Shown here piece after piece: positions 1 to 9,550 of a DNA stretch of 64,000 bases. The notes under the pieces were generated by a model that did not search any database, had not been told where the DNA came from, and saw only the letters and a list, made by a program, of their open reading frames with translations. Each line of letters opens with the position of its first letter. Position 1 is the first letter of the stretch. The translations under genes and the position numbers were made by a program. The stretch comes from a virus, in the IMG/VR virus record IMGVR_UViG_3300027365_000009, positions 62,001-126,000 of that record; one strand, written 5' to 3'.

Positions 1-683
1 ACGGTGATACTGACGATTGGACTATGAAGCCACGCTACGTCATCTGGGTCTAGAATCAGCTGTGCTGACCCAGACGAGTTGTAGCCCCAATCCACCCCTA
101 CCATCTCTGCAACACTCCCATCGGCGAGGTTGGCAATCGCCATTTTCCACACCAGATCCCCAAGAGGTATCTGCGGGAGAACGTAATATCCATCGCCATC
201 GGGTAAGATATTCTCTGCGGTGACAATACCCACAGAGGTCTTCTTGAGTTCTTGATCGGTGACCCAGCTGTTGTAGTTCTGTAAATAGAACCCAAACCGA
301 TCAGAGACCTTTTGTGTTTCTGCAGAAGATAGAGGTAAAAGTCCAACACTTGGAAACGGTCGGGTGATAATCCCCGGATAACCGATGACATACCCCAGAT
401 TGGGGTTAGGGTACTGGTTATCGTTGTCGTCATCGTACTCTGCAATGACTTCGACATTACCGTCCCAAGTGGTGTTCACTACGTGGGTGATGGTGTAGCG
501 CGTTAAGGTTCCTGTCTCGACGGCCCCGGTATCCAGGACTAAAACGTCTGTCTCCGTCACATCCCGCGCGCGGAACTTCCCTTCATTGTCGACTAACTTG
601 AAGGTCAATTTCCACGACTGGGATTCTGTGCCTGGTTCGGCAGACGATAGGTCAATCCTGGACTGAAAATGTAGCCGTGACAT
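1..683 (-). CDS. Phage structural protein, 3' end outside window (partial)
   Basis: An uninterrupted reading frame runs from an ATG at 683 off the left edge (about 227 codons seen). The product starts MSRLHFQSRIDLSSAEPGTE and is rich in beta-prone, Asp/Asn/Tyr-containing stretches such as WDGNVEVIAEYDDDNDNQ. There is no signal peptide or membrane segment. It reads the same way as the two collagen-like fibre genes behind it, which suggests another fibre, baseplate or other virion component, but I recognise no family. The 85-base gap to the next gene upstream holds an inverted repeat. Confidence 0.7.
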   Translation of the reverse strand, partial: MSRLHFQSRIDLSSAEPGTESQSWKLTFKLVDNEGKFRARDVTETDVLVLDTGAVETGTLTRYTITHVVNTTWDGNVEVIAEYDDDNDNQYPNPNLGYVIGYPGIITRPFPSVGLLPLSSAETQKVSDRFGFYLQNYNSWVTDQELKKTSVGIVTAENILPDGDGYYVLPQIPLGDLVWKMAIANLADGSVAEMVGVDWGYNSSGSAQLILDPDDVAWLHSPIVSIT

Positions 684-706
684 GGTGTCGTCCTTAAACG
701 ATGAAA

Positions 707-750
707 AGACTCATGATGAGAACTTAAAAAGGGATCTACACCATGAGTCT
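707..750. repeat. Inverted repeat between fibre genes
   Basis: AGACTCATG (707-715) pairs perfectly with CATGAGTCT (742-750) around a 26-base loop. It lies just after the stop of the 719-residue collagen-like gene and could be a weak terminator or a processing site. The stem has no G+C core and no strong T-run. Confidence 0.3.
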
Positions 751-768
751 AAACAGTGAAGTTAAGTG

Positions 769-2928
769 TTACACGACCACCACACGAAAGCGGGTGCCTT
801 CCCCATCAATCAAACCAACCTTTTCAATCCGCACACGCCCATCTGGTTCCAATGTGTAGTTCTGAAGCGTAGTGGGCTGCTGTACAGACGGTACCGCATG
901 GTTGTATTCCACAAAGAAAGGAATATTCATGGTCAGTACGTTCGTATTTCCAAACGGTTCCTTATAGAAAATGTTGAAATACGATGTGGTGTTAAAGCCA
1001 TCATGGTAGATCACCGAGATGTTCTTCAACATGCAGGTGGACGGGACATTGTCAATCTCTAACGTATTCCCGCCACTTTGGGTAATGGTGATCTGGGACG
1101 AGTCAGTTTCTGACCCAAAGATCACCAGGTTAACAAAACATTCAACGCCGTTATGGGTGAATGTGTACTCACGGGCATGAGGAACCCCACTGCCGGCAGT
1201 GCCGCCTGAAGTACCCCCTCCAGGAATATCGACAGTTACCTCACCTGCGCTTTGAGTGGTGGTGACACCCGCTCCGGTGAAATTAAGGTGTGTAGCCGCG
1301 GCGGTGAGCTCAGTTCCTTCATCACTAACCGCAACGGATTGACCAGGTTCGCCTTGCGGGCCCATGGGGCCTTCGGGACCCTGAGGGCCTTCGGGGCCGA
1401 TGGGACCAACCTCCCCCTGAGGACCTTGGGGACCCACAAGTGAAGTCAACCACTCCGTCTCCGTCCCCACGAAGCCGTTTGTTACCGCCACATCATAAGC
1501 ACTGTCGCCCTCTAATGAGACGAGCCATTCGCTTTCGGTACCCACATACCCGTTATTGACGGCGATTTCATAGGCAGATTCAGCACTGGTGACGCCTGCA
1601 TCCAACCAATTCATTCCATCGAAATAGTAGAGCTCGTCGGTACCTACCAGATAGACGGTTCCCTGTGTTGCGTCGGTTGGGAGCTCTCCGAACGTTGCTA
1701 CTTGACCGTCAATCTGTAACCCGTGGCCAGCGGGACCTTGTGGGCCCTCGGGACCCTGAGGGCCTTCAGGACCGGTAGGGCCTTGCGGGCCCATAGGACC
1801 TTCGTCCCCAGCAGGTCCGACAGGACCCTGTTCACCCTGGATGCCCTGCGGACCTACCAATGAGGATAACCATTCGGTTTGGGTGCCCATGAACCCATCA
1901 TTTAAGGCAACCTGATAGGCACTGTCGCCTTTCTCCCCCTTCAGGGTATCGAGCCACTCGGCTTCTGTCCCAGTAAAGCCCTGGGCAACCGCACTGTCGT
2001 AGGCAGAGTCTCCTTGAAGGGTATCCAAGAACTCTTGTTCCGTACCTGTGAATCCCTGCGCTACGGCTAATTCATAAATGCCCTGACCATCTTGTCCATG
2101 GAGGCTGTTCAGCCAGTCATTTAATGTGCCGGTATACCCCTGCTCTACCGCATGGTCATACGCACTGGGTCCGGGTTCACCTTTCAGTGACTCCAGATAT
2201 TCCTGCTCAGTCCCGGTAAAGCCCTGCTCTTGAGCAAGCGCATATGCCGATTTACCCTCCAGTGATGCCAGGTAGGTGGCGAGATCGCCCGTGAAGCCCT
2301 CCTGAACGGCGAGATCGTAGGAAGAGGGGCCAGGGTCCCCCTGAGGGCCCGGCTGGCCCTCAGGGCCTTGTATGCCCTGTATACCGGCATCGCCTTGGGG
2401 ACCCTCTGGCCCAATGGGACCCTCCGGGCCTTGAGGACCCTGGAGACCCATTTCGCCTTGAGGACCTTGGGGGCCCTCCGGGCCTGTGGGTCCCTGGGGT
2501 CCGGGAGGACCCTGAATACCGCCTGCGTTTAACCAGCTCTCTCCTATCCAGACATGGAGTTCACCGTCGATCAAATACGCATCGCTTTGTGTTGCATCGG
2601 TGGGCAACTCCGCGGTTGAAAGTAACTCCCCTTTCAGCACCACCACTGCTGCCGGATCGCCTTCGGGTCCTTGCGGTCCTACGGGCCCTGCAGGGCCTTC
2701 TGGCCCCACCAGACTACTAAGCCATTCCGCTTCTGTTCCGGTAAAACCCTGTTCAATTGCCAGGTCATAGGCAGACTTACCGTCGGTACCCACCATGTCT
2801 TTCAAGCGGTAACGGCGGTTTTGCCAGGGTTCGAAGGTGTCACTACGTTCAATGACCTCAATAAAGACATCGCGTCCTTGGATGTCGACTAACTCACTTA
2901 GCTGGGAAATCTTTCTCGGTCCCGCCAT
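769..2928 (-). CDS. Collagen-like phage fibre protein (719 aa)
   Basis: Probable virion fibre or adhesin. The start [10 protein letters not shown] has a good AAGGAG ribosome site at about -10. After a short N-terminal anchor (residues 1-45; the KISQL motif is shared with the next gene) the chain alternates two things. One is collagen-type Gly-X-Y tracts (GPQGPEG, GPTGPEG). The other is about nine copies of a 25-residue helical repeat with core [15 protein letters not shown]. Two further modules of the type ELPTDATQ...YLxG...W (about residues 97-140 and 410-455) are inserted. The last 170 residues have no repeats and look like a beta-rich globular head. It precedes the 1,297-residue relative in the same orientation. 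Collagen tracts in phages usually form trimeric fibre shafts; the trimer and any receptor role are inferred. Confidence 0.85.
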   Translation of the reverse strand: MAGPRKISQLSELVDIQGRDVFIEVIERSDTFEPWQNRRYRLKDMVGTDGKSAYDLAIEQGFTGTEAEWLSSLVGPEGPAGPVGPQGPEGDPAAVVVLKGELLSTAELPTDATQSDAYLIDGELHVWIGESWLNAGGIQGPPGPQGPTGPEGPQGPQGEMGLQGPQGPEGPIGPEGPQGDAGIQGIQGPEGQPGPQGDPGPSSYDLAVQEGFTGDLATYLASLEGKSAYALAQEQGFTGTEQEYLESLKGEPGPSAYDHAVEQGYTGTLNDWLNSLHGQDGQGIYELAVAQGFTGTEQEFLDTLQGDSAYDSAVAQGFTGTEAEWLDTLKGEKGDSAYQVALNDGFMGTQTEWLSSLVGPQGIQGEQGPVGPAGDEGPMGPQGPTGPEGPQGPEGPQGPAGHGLQIDGQVATFGELPTDATQGTVYLVGTDELYYFDGMNWLDAGVTSAESAYEIAVNNGYVGTESEWLVSLEGDSAYDVAVTNGFVGTETEWLTSLVGPQGPQGEVGPIGPEGPQGPEGPMGPQGEPGQSVAVSDEGTELTAAATHLNFTGAGVTTTQSAGEVTVDIPGGGTSGGTAGSGVPHAREYTFTHNGVECFVNLVIFGSETDSSQITITQSGGNTLEIDNVPSTCMLKNISVIYHDGFNTTSYFNIFYKEPFGNTNVLTMNIPFFVEYNHAVPSVQQPTTLQNYTLEPDGRVRIEKVGLIDGEGTRFRVVVV

Positions 2929-2962
2929 GGGATTCTCCTTTTACAAACTGGATACATCACAA

Positions 2963-2998
2963 CATAACAGGGCGGGCGACATGGCCCGCCCTGTTATG
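2963..2998. terminator. Perfect 15-bp hairpin between the two collagen-like genes
   Basis: CATAACAGGGCGGGC (2963-2977) and its exact complement (2984-2998) enclose a 6-base loop. It lies 12 bases past the stop of the 1,297-residue gene and upstream of the 719-residue gene, so it can end or attenuate read-through on the minus strand. There is no long T-run, so it could instead stabilise an mRNA 3' end. Confidence 0.6.
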
Positions 2999-3009
2999 TG
3001 TTAGTGGGT

Positions 3010-6000
3010 TTAGACTGCTGGTGCAATGGTACCTTCGTCGTTGACCCAATCCCCTGCGGCTTCGTCGTAGTAGACGCCGAGTTGATCGAGCAGGAAGGTT
3101 TCCAGGGCTACTGGGGTGACCGCTTTATCGACCACAGTGGTATTGGGTTGCATGTCAGCTGTCGCATCAGCAAAGCCCAGCGGTACCCAAGTCCCATCAC
3201 CTTTCCGCACATACGTCAGAGTCGGGTCGGTATCGGGCACCTCCTCCACTTCGGCAGTCAGGATTGCCCAGGCACCGTCAATACGAACGTATTGCTGTCC
3301 ATCGACAGGGGCTTCTTCCACCTCAGCGGTTTGGACTTCCCAGAGACCATTCTTACGCACGTAAGCCTGATTGTCCTCTGGAGCCTCTTCCACTTCAGCG
3401 GTCAGCACTGCCCATTCGGCATTCAGACGCACATACTGTTGGCCGTCTTGAGGGGCCTCGTAGACGGTACCGCCACCCAGGTAACCCATCGCGGACCAAG
3501 TGGTATCAGAGACCTTCTGGAACCACTGGTTAGTGACTGAGTTGATGGCGAAGTCGCCGATGTCCCCAGTCACGGCGTCGGGGTCGTAATCCCGGGCGAT
3601 CCAGCGGTTACCGTTGAGGCTATCCAGCCAGTCGATCTCAGTACCCACATAGTCAGGGTACTGTTCGAGATAGACTTCATATGCTGACGGACCCCGAATA
3701 TCGCCCATGTCGAGCCAGCTGCCCGCACTGGCTACCCACAGGAAGATGTGATCACCCACCTGGTAGGCTTCACCCTGGAAACTCCCCGCCGTAGGCAGGT
3801 CGGCTTGAGATGCCAATTCGCCTTCGATGATGATACCCAAGGCATCGGCGCCCTGTGGACCTTGGAGGCTATCTAACCACTCCTGCTCGGTCCCAGTGAA
3901 GCCCGCATCGACAGCCACTTGGTAAGCGGACTTACCCTGGAAACCGATCAGGCTATCCAACCACTCCTGACGAGTCCCGACGAAGCCTTCATTAACCGCC
4001 ACTTCATACGCGGAGTAACCGCGCGGACCGACGAGCGTGTCGAGCCATTCTGCCTTGGTTCCGGAGAACCCTTCGGCTACAGCAATGGCGTAGGCACTAT
4101 CGCCTTGGGCACCCTTGATCGACTCGAGCCACTCGGCTTCAGTGCCCACGAACCCACCAGCAACCGCGATGTCGTAGTTGCTGTCACCCTTGTCACCTTT
4201 GAGGGAATCCAGGAACTCCTGTTCGGTGCCCACAAAACCATTATCGAGGGCCACGGCGTAGGCATCACCCCCCTTCAGGGAGTCCAACCATTCGGTTTCA
4301 GTACCTGAGAAGCCCTGCTCAACAGCCACCTCATACGCGGAGGGACCTTCCAGCGACTCAAGCCATTCGGCTTCGGTACCTGTGAAGCCACCAGATACCG
4401 CAGCATCATAGGCTGACGGACCCGTATCGCCTTGGATACCCTGATCGCCCTGCGGGCCTTTCACAGTGCCCAGGTTCTTCCACTGGTCGTTGACCCAAGC
4501 GTACAGGTCCTCACCCACTAGATAACCTTCACCAACGGTACCGGAGGTGGGAAGCTCACCAGTGGTTGCGACACTGTCCACGATATTCAGGCTCGGACCG
4601 GGGTCGCCCATGTCACCCTGCGGACCTTGAGGGCCTTGGGGACCGACCAGCGACTCCAACCACTCACCGGCCGTACCAGTGAAGCCGTTGGCTACAGCCA
4701 CCTGGTAAGCATCATCACCTACCAGTGATGCCAACCATTCACTGCGGGTTCCGGTGAAGCCATCAGCCACTGCGACGTCGAAGGCATCCCCACCCTTGAG
4801 GGATTCGAGCCACTGACCCACACTGCCCGAGAAGCCGTTTTCCACCGCCTGCTCGTAGGCAGACGCGCCGACCAGGCTATCCAGCCACTCTTGTTGAGTA
4901 CCCACGAAGCCTTGATCCAGTGCTACCTGGAAGGCGCTATCCCCGGCCAGCGGACCAGCATTGACCCACTCACCTGCCAGACGCAGATACAGGTCAGACC
5001 CTGCCACGTAGGCTTCGCCGTCTGCACTGTCAGTCGGGAGGTCAGCTTCCGTCGCCACCACACCGGTGATGTTCAGGCCAGTGCCCATCGGACCCGCCGG
5101 ACCTTGCGGGCCGACCAGGGTATCGAGCCACTCTTGCTCGGTACCACTGAACCCCGTGGAGAGAGCCACTTCATAGGCGGACTTGCCAACCAGGGTCTGG
5201 AGCCACTGAGTCTCAGTACCATTGAATCCCTGGTCTTGAGCGTGTTCAAAGGCCGACTTACCGGTAGCGCCTTGGAGGCTGTCCAGGAACTCTTGCTCCG
5301 TTCCCACGAAACCGTTCTGCACCGCTACGGAATAGACGGAGTCGCCCTCGAGGGTACTCAGCCAGTCGCTTTCCGTGCCCTGGAAGCCATTGTTAACGGC
5401 AACGTGATAGGCGCTGTCACCATCATCACCCTTGGGACCCTGAACCCCCTGGATGCCTTGCTCGCCCTGAGGACCGACAACAGGACCCACGTCCAGCCAC
5501 TGGGAGTCGTCCCAGACGTAAAGGTTCTCACCAATGAAGTAGGCATCGCCCGGGGCGTTACCTGATGCCGGAAGGTCGCCCACAGCGGCGACTTTGCCCA
5601 GGACCTTGATGGCCGCAGACGGTTCACCCTTGGGACCTTGAACCCCTTGGATACCCTGATCCCCCTGAGGACCAACGAGGCTATCGAGCCATTCGGCGCG
5701 GGTGCCGGTATAGCCATCAGCCACGGCCACTTCGTAGGCATCGCCCCCTTTCAGGGAGTTAATAAAATCCTGTTCGGTACCCACGAATCCGGTGGAGAGG
5801 GCGACCTGATAGGCGCTATCACCAATCAGGCTGTCGAGCCACTCACTCACGCTGCCAGCAAAGCCATTAGCCAGGGCCAGTTGGTAGGCGCTGTCACCTT
5901 CCAGGTCTGCCAGCCACTTCTGGACGGTGCCTTCATAGCCCTGCTCCACGGCCAGGACATAGGCCGACTTACCGTCCGGACCGGTCTGACCGACAGGCTC

Positions 6001-6903
6001 CCACTCAGTACCTTCCCATACGTACATCATGTAATCGATGATGTAAGCATCACCCGGGGCGTTGTTCTGCATCGGCAGGAATGCCGTGTCTTCAAAACTA
6101 CCCAGGATACGCAGGCCGTTACCGGTACGCCCTTGCAGGGAGGCGAGCCACTCTTCCTCGGTACCAATGAACCCATCAGCGACGGCGATTTCATACGCGG
6201 ACATCCCGCGCTCACCACCAAGGGTATCCAGCCACTCCTGACGGGTGCCGGTGAACCCTTCTTCCACGGCAATCTCGTAGGCGTTCTCGCCTTTGAGCGA
6301 TGCCAACCATTCTGTTTCGGTTCCGGTAAACCCGTCATCGACCGCCACCTCAAAGGCGCTCTTGCCGGTCTCTCCTACCAGGGAGTCCAGGAACTCCTGC
6401 TGGGTACCCACAAAACCTTCAGAGACCGCGAGGTCATACACGGACATCCCGGTCTCGCCCTGAGGACCAACCAGGGATGCCAGGAACTCAGCTTCAGTAC
6501 CCACAAAGCCGTTTTGTTGGGCGAGCTCATAGGCGGAATAACCACGGGGACCTTGGTCACCGGTATCACCTTTCACGCCCTGGATACCTTGGTCGCCTTG
6601 CGGTCCAATCAGGTGGTCAAGCCATTCCTGTTCGGTACCGGTGAATCCGTTTTCCACGGCCACGTTGTAGGCAGACCAGCCACGGGGGCCTTCAGGACCC
6701 ACAAGGGTGTCCAGCCACTCTTGGCGTGTGCCTTCAAAACCTTGATCGACAGCCACCTCATAGGCATCTTTACCGATCAGCTCGCGCACATAAGCGCTGA
6801 GGTTCTCAAATCCGCCACCAAACGAAGGACGGATAACTTCCAACATCTCAGTGCCGGATAAACCACCCGCCGCTTCTAATTGAGAAATCTTCCTGTTGGC
6901 CAC
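3010..6903 (-). CDS. Giant collagen-like repeat fibre protein (1,297 aa)
   Basis: Paralogue of the 719-residue fibre gene. The start is GTG at 6903 (product MANRKISQLEAAGG) behind a strong GAGGAGG ribosome site. I count about 27 copies of a 25-residue repeat (core GFxGTxxEWLxSLxG, usually preceded by SAYEVAV), some separated by Gly-X-Y tracts (GPQGDQGIQG). Five larger modules (ELPTS...GDAYxxGxxLYVW...W) are inserted at intervals. Near the C-terminus there are four copies of a 24-residue unit with core EAPxDGQxYVR and W. No hydrolase motif is visible. A long fibre shaft is the likely role. The repeats diverge in DNA sequence, so they are old rather than recent copies. The last 50 residues have no repeat and may form the tip. 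Confidence 0.85.
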   Translation of the reverse strand: MANRKISQLEAAGGLSGTEMLEVIRPSFGGGFENLSAYVRELIGKDAYEVAVDQGFEGTRQEWLDTLVGPEGPRGWSAYNVAVENGFTGTEQEWLDHLIGPQGDQGIQGVKGDTGDQGPRGYSAYELAQQNGFVGTEAEFLASLVGPQGETGMSVYDLAVSEGFVGTQQEFLDSLVGETGKSAFEVAVDDGFTGTETEWLASLKGENAYEIAVEEGFTGTRQEWLDTLGGERGMSAYEIAVADGFIGTEEEWLASLQGRTGNGLRILGSFEDTAFLPMQNNAPGDAYIIDYMMYVWEGTEWEPVGQTGPDGKSAYVLAVEQGYEGTVQKWLADLEGDSAYQLALANGFAGSVSEWLDSLIGDSAYQVALSTGFVGTEQDFINSLKGGDAYEVAVADGYTGTRAEWLDSLVGPQGDQGIQGVQGPKGEPSAAIKVLGKVAAVGDLPASGNAPGDAYFIGENLYVWDDSQWLDVGPVVGPQGEQGIQGVQGPKGDDGDSAYHVAVNNGFQGTESDWLSTLEGDSVYSVAVQNGFVGTEQEFLDSLQGATGKSAFEHAQDQGFNGTETQWLQTLVGKSAYEVALSTGFSGTEQEWLDTLVGPQGPAGPMGTGLNITGVVATEADLPTDSADGEAYVAGSDLYLRLAGEWVNAGPLAGDSAFQVALDQGFVGTQQEWLDSLVGASAYEQAVENGFSGSVGQWLESLKGGDAFDVAVADGFTGTRSEWLASLVGDDAYQVAVANGFTGTAGEWLESLVGPQGPQGPQGDMGDPGPSLNIVDSVATTGELPTSGTVGEGYLVGEDLYAWVNDQWKNLGTVKGPQGDQGIQGDTGPSAYDAAVSGGFTGTEAEWLESLEGPSAYEVAVEQGFSGTETEWLDSLKGGDAYAVALDNGFVGTEQEFLDSLKGDKGDSNYDIAVAGGFVGTEAEWLESIKGAQGDSAYAIAVAEGFSGTKAEWLDTLVGPRGYSAYEVAVNEGFVGTRQEWLDSLIGFQGKSAYQVAVDAGFTGTEQEWLDSLQGPQGADALGIIIEGELASQADLPTAGSFQGEAYQVGDHIFLWVASAGSWLDMGDIRGPSAYEVYLEQYPDYVGTEIDWLDSLNGNRWIARDYDPDAVTGDIGDFAINSVTNQWFQKVSDTTWSAMGYLGGGTVYEAPQDGQQYVRLNAEWAVLTAEVEEAPEDNQAYVRKNGLWEVQTAEVEEAPVDGQQYVRIDGAWAILTAEVEEVPDTDPTLTYVRKGDGTWVPLGFADATADMQPNTTVVDKAVTPVALETFLLDQLGVYYDEAAGDWVNDEGTIAPAV

Positions 6904-6971
6904 AATAGCCTCCTCATTAACATTGACCCAACGTGAAGCTATGCCTCACCACGTCATATAATAGTTAATCT

Positions 6972-7826
6972 TTACGCAACCGACTGACTATATTTATCAA
7001 ACGCTCTGGCCAACCGGGTGTCATAGGGGGGATTATGCTTCGCGTAAGCGGGTCCATTGTAGATTCGTGCAAAACGGGCCCAGTTGCGTTCTTTCAGCGC
7101 TTCGTGTAATCGCTGGTCGGCCCGAATGAATTTCACAAAGGCCATCAAATGGTGGCGTTCGCTTTCTTTCATTAAGCCGACGAACTGATTAACACTTTGG
7201 TAACCTAATTGTTCCCAGTGAAAGCCCATGATTTGGAACAGTCCCCACGAGGCCGACTCGAGGCCACTTTCCTCATGGAGTTGGCATGCAGCGTTTAGCC
7301 GTTGGTGTTCCGCCACGCCCCCGCGATACCCACCGGTTTTGGTGTTGACGATGTTCGGGTATTGATCGACATATGGGCGGGGGTCAATTCCATGGTGCTT
7401 CATGCGCCGAAACATGATGTGTCGTTCATAGAGGATCGTCGGTTTGTCCTCAGTGAAAAACCCACTCCCCCGAGACTCGACGGCGTTGACAGCCATCACG
7501 GAAGCCACCGGGACATCCAACATGACCGCGGCATCTTGGATATCGTCTTGAGATAGGACTTTCGGATCTTTCGGATGGTTATCCAATCGCCATTGGGTTT
7601 TCGGGCCCACCCGACCATCCTGGACCAACCCAACGTCTTTTTGGAACTGACGGATAACCCGTTCGGTACCGGGACCAAACGCGCCGTCGATGGTGATGTC
7701 ATATCCCGCTTCTTTCAGCTGTCGTTGGATGGATTCAACCTGGTGGCCCGAATCTCCCCGCTCCAGCATGATGTCTTGTTCTGGGATAAAATCCACGTCA
7801 TCAAACCAGTGTTGTGTTTCGCTCAT
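6972..7826 (-). CDS. Endolysin: peptidoglycan-binding domain plus N-acetylmuramidase (DUF3380)
   Basis: Modular endolysin of 284 residues. An N-terminal peptidoglycan-binding domain 1 (about residues 20-80) shows the usual pattern: RGDSGHQVESIQRQL, then IDGAFGPGTERVIRQFQKD, then DGRVGPKT. A DUF3380 N-acetylmuramidase domain follows (about 95-280), with VNAVESRGSGF, whose Glu is the expected catalytic residue, plus LYERHIMFRR, SWGLFQIMGFHW and the C-terminal ARIYNGPAYAK. In this family it cuts the MurNAc-GlcNAc bond of peptidoglycan. There is no signal peptide or N-terminal anchor, so a holin or other release factor is expected elsewhere. The ribosome site GGAGGT is 7 bases before the ATG. A second small peptidoglycan-binding-like gene follows upstream. 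Confidence 0.92.
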   Translation of the reverse strand: MSETQHWFDDVDFIPEQDIMLERGDSGHQVESIQRQLKEAGYDITIDGAFGPGTERVIRQFQKDVGLVQDGRVGPKTQWRLDNHPKDPKVLSQDDIQDAAVMLDVPVASVMAVNAVESRGSGFFTEDKPTILYERHIMFRRMKHHGIDPRPYVDQYPNIVNTKTGGYRGGVAEHQRLNAACQLHEESGLESASWGLFQIMGFHWEQLGYQSVNQFVGLMKESERHHLMAFVKFIRADQRLHEALKERNWARFARIYNGPAYAKHNPPYDTRLARAFDKYSQSVA

Positions 7827-7829
7827 CTA

Positions 7830-8045
7830 TTACCTCCGGCTGTCAAAACAGTGTTGTAACTTGGTTAAGGTCAGGGCATCGACTCGACCATGGTAAGGCA
7901 GGCGCAGATCGCGCTGGAAGGCCCTCACACCGCGAATCGTACGTTCATCAGGGGTACAGGCCATGGTGCCTTGAAAATAGCCCAGGCGACGTAACATGAA
8001 CTGGATATCGTAACACCGGGAGTGTAAGTAGTCAGTCGTCGCCAT
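7830..8045 (-). CDS. Small peptidoglycan-binding-like protein (71 aa)
   Basis: The start MATTDYLHSRC at 8045 is chosen because it has GGAGAG at about -10; a longer frame reaches 8087 but overlaps the upstream gene further. The product has the half-repeat pattern of peptidoglycan-binding domain 1: FMLRRLGYFQG, DERTIRGVRAFQRDLRLP, GRVDALTLTKL. It lies 3 bases before the endolysin start and overlaps the DUF1353 gene by 14 bases, so the three are probably co-translated. It may be a detached cell-wall-binding module for the lysis or tail machinery; that role is inferred. Confidence 0.7.
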   Translation of the reverse strand: MATTDYLHSRCYDIQFMLRRLGYFQGTMACTPDERTIRGVRAFQRDLRLPYHGRVDALTLTKLQHCFDSRR

Positions 8046-8400
8046 GGAATGCTCTCCGATAGGCCCCATACGCTTCGACGGCACCAACCATTAAGGCACG
8101 CCGCCACCAGGTGACCCGCTGGGCTTTTAATGTTTGTCGGAAACGTAGATTGGCGACGCGCCAGCCTACGCCTTGTTTGAGTAGATAGTCATGTAGAATT
8201 GCCGCCGGTAAATACCGACACACGGGAGGAAACACGATCCACATCCAGCGTGGTGTGGTTGCGGCATCGGTTTCAAATCCCAAGGGGACTTGCGTGCCGT
8301 TAATTGACAAGGTCTCTTTTAACCGGTAGATAACCGGGTTCCACCACTTTTCAGGGAGGATGATATCGACCGGATAGGTTTGGCGTAGGGTTAAATCCAT
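8032..8400 (-). CDS. DUF1353 family protein (122 aa)
   Basis: Matches the DUF1353 pattern common in phage lysis and tail regions: VPLGFETDAATTPRWMWIVFPP, followed by YLPAAILHDYLLKQ with the family His-Asp pair, and a C-terminal amphipathic segment MVGAVEAYGAYRRAF. The biochemical function of this family is unknown to me. The ribosome site GGAGGTGGGG precedes the ATG. It overlaps the next gene by 14 bases and sits at the head of a three-gene set ending in the endolysin. Confidence 0.75.
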   Translation of the reverse strand: MDLTLRQTYPVDIILPEKWWNPVIYRLKETLSINGTQVPLGFETDAATTPRWMWIVFPPVCRYLPAAILHDYLLKQGVGWRVANLRFRQTLKAQRVTWWRRALMVGAVEAYGAYRRAFHGDD

Positions 8401-8537
8401 TACCCCACCTCCATGCGATGAGGGCTCACGGCTTTTTGTTCGATAAAAAGCTCACGTGCTCCAGGTTAGTATGTTTGCGGATTACGTGCGTTCTGGATCA
8501 CAGGATTGGGTAACTTTACCCGGTAGACGACATAAAG

Positions 8538-8557
8538 GACCTCCCCATAGGGAGGTC
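8538..8557 (-). terminator. Hairpin terminator after tail-fibre tip gene
   Basis: GACCTCC...GGAGGTC hairpin in the 256-base gap between the fibre-tip gene (stop 8657) and the DUF1353 gene (start 8400). On the minus strand it is followed by CTTTATG, a weak U-tract. I see no gene in the rest of the gap. Confidence 0.55.
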
Positions 8558-8656
8558 ACTGGTACTCATTTTTACTTGTATTGCTCTGATGTCGACGAGC
8601 GCTAGCAAAGAACCCTACCAAGTACCGACGATCGTCGACGTCCGCTCAGCGGTCTG

Positions 8657-9544
8657 TTAGGCCACTAATTCCAAAGCCGGCCGCCACCCGAAGTTGGTAT
8701 GCGTACCCGCCGCAGTATTGCGAGAGAAGTACGACACACCAATGTAGCCACGAGTGACGCGATTGCCGGTATTATCCCCATTCGTTTCCTGACACCAGCT
8801 GTAGCTGCCGTTACCGTGAGTGTACTCCACTAGCAGGTCGGCATCGCTGTAGCTGGCCCAGCTCGCAAACGGGTCAGCGTTAGGGTCTGAGTGAGTGGTG
8901 GGATTGGAGGTATTGGTATGCTGACCCGAATGAATCGGGTAGAACAATCGGTTCCATTCTGAGCCGTCACCAATCGAGACGTCGAAACCATACCATACCC
9001 CGTCAGGGCCTTGTACGGTGGGGTCGGATCCAGCCCCGCGCAGTAAGCGCACACGGTAGTCAAAGCCATCCACGGTCACCACCGCGTCTTGCAGGCGGGC
9101 GGTACTTGAGGGATTACTGCCGTTGGTGTCGTCGCCGTACACCGCGCCCGCCTGGTAAATGTGTTCCCAACTCACGGAATGACGAAACGTCAGTTTGGGT
9201 ACTAAGATCACTTGGCCATTACTGGCAAACTTTAACCAGTCACTGGTGCTGTGTTGACTGGTGCCAGCACTGAGACCAATCGCGGACGCTAGCGCGTCAC
9301 CGCTGATGAAATCCGTGCTGGCCACTTCCCCATAAAAGCCCCAGGTGGTGTCCCCACCGATGATCGACTGAGGCCCATGGCCCACAGGCTCATAAGCCTG
9401 CTGGCCGACGATTTCAAACCCACCCAGCGTACTGCCGTCATGAATACGCAGTCCTTTGGTTTCGCTATCAAACGACAGCTCCCCGGCGGGTAGCGTCAAC
9501 CCATTGTTTTCAGTACGGTTACCACGTAAAAACCGTGTACGCAT
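8657..9544 (-). CDS. Tail-fibre/tip protein with GWRPALELV C-terminal domain (295 aa)
   Basis: The N-terminus (RGNRTENNGLTLPAGELSFD, then GLRIHDGSTLGG, residues 7-43) is the short attachment motif common to phage tail-fibre and appendage proteins. The middle is Gly/Ser/Thr/Asp-rich. The C-terminal 100 residues begin with EWNRLFYPIH and end with FGWRPALELVA, a terminal domain often found at phage fibre tips. This C-terminal domain has a degraded homologue at 35.2 kb. GAGGAG precedes the ATG, and the gene starts 7 bases after the 146-residue gene ends. A receptor-binding role is inferred from the architecture. Confidence 0.75.
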   Translation of the reverse strand: MRTRFLRGNRTENNGLTLPAGELSFDSETKGLRIHDGSTLGGFEIVGQQAYEPVGHGPQSIIGGDTTWGFYGEVASTDFISGDALASAIGLSAGTSQHSTSDWLKFASNGQVILVPKLTFRHSVSWEHIYQAGAVYGDDTNGSNPSSTARLQDAVVTVDGFDYRVRLLRGAGSDPTVQGPDGVWYGFDVSIGDGSEWNRLFYPIHSGQHTNTSNPTTHSDPNADPFASWASYSDADLLVEYTHGNGSYSWCQETNGDNTGNRVTRGYIGVSYFSRNTAAGTHTNFGWRPALELVA

Positions 9545-9550
9545 CTGGTA

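Noticed and set aside
3116-6861. Long plus-strand open frames opposite the collagen-like gene (up to 407 codons)
   Set aside because: They are antisense shadows of a Gly/Pro- and repeat-rich gene. They lack ribosome sites and carry mirrored repeats of the sense gene.
8657-9544. Diversity-generating retroelement variable region (GWRPALELV resembles fibre-tip domains diversified in some phages)
   Set aside because: No reverse transcriptase gene and no adenine-rich template repeat in the window; the 35.2 kb fragment is too divergent in DNA and lacks the A-specific substitution pattern.
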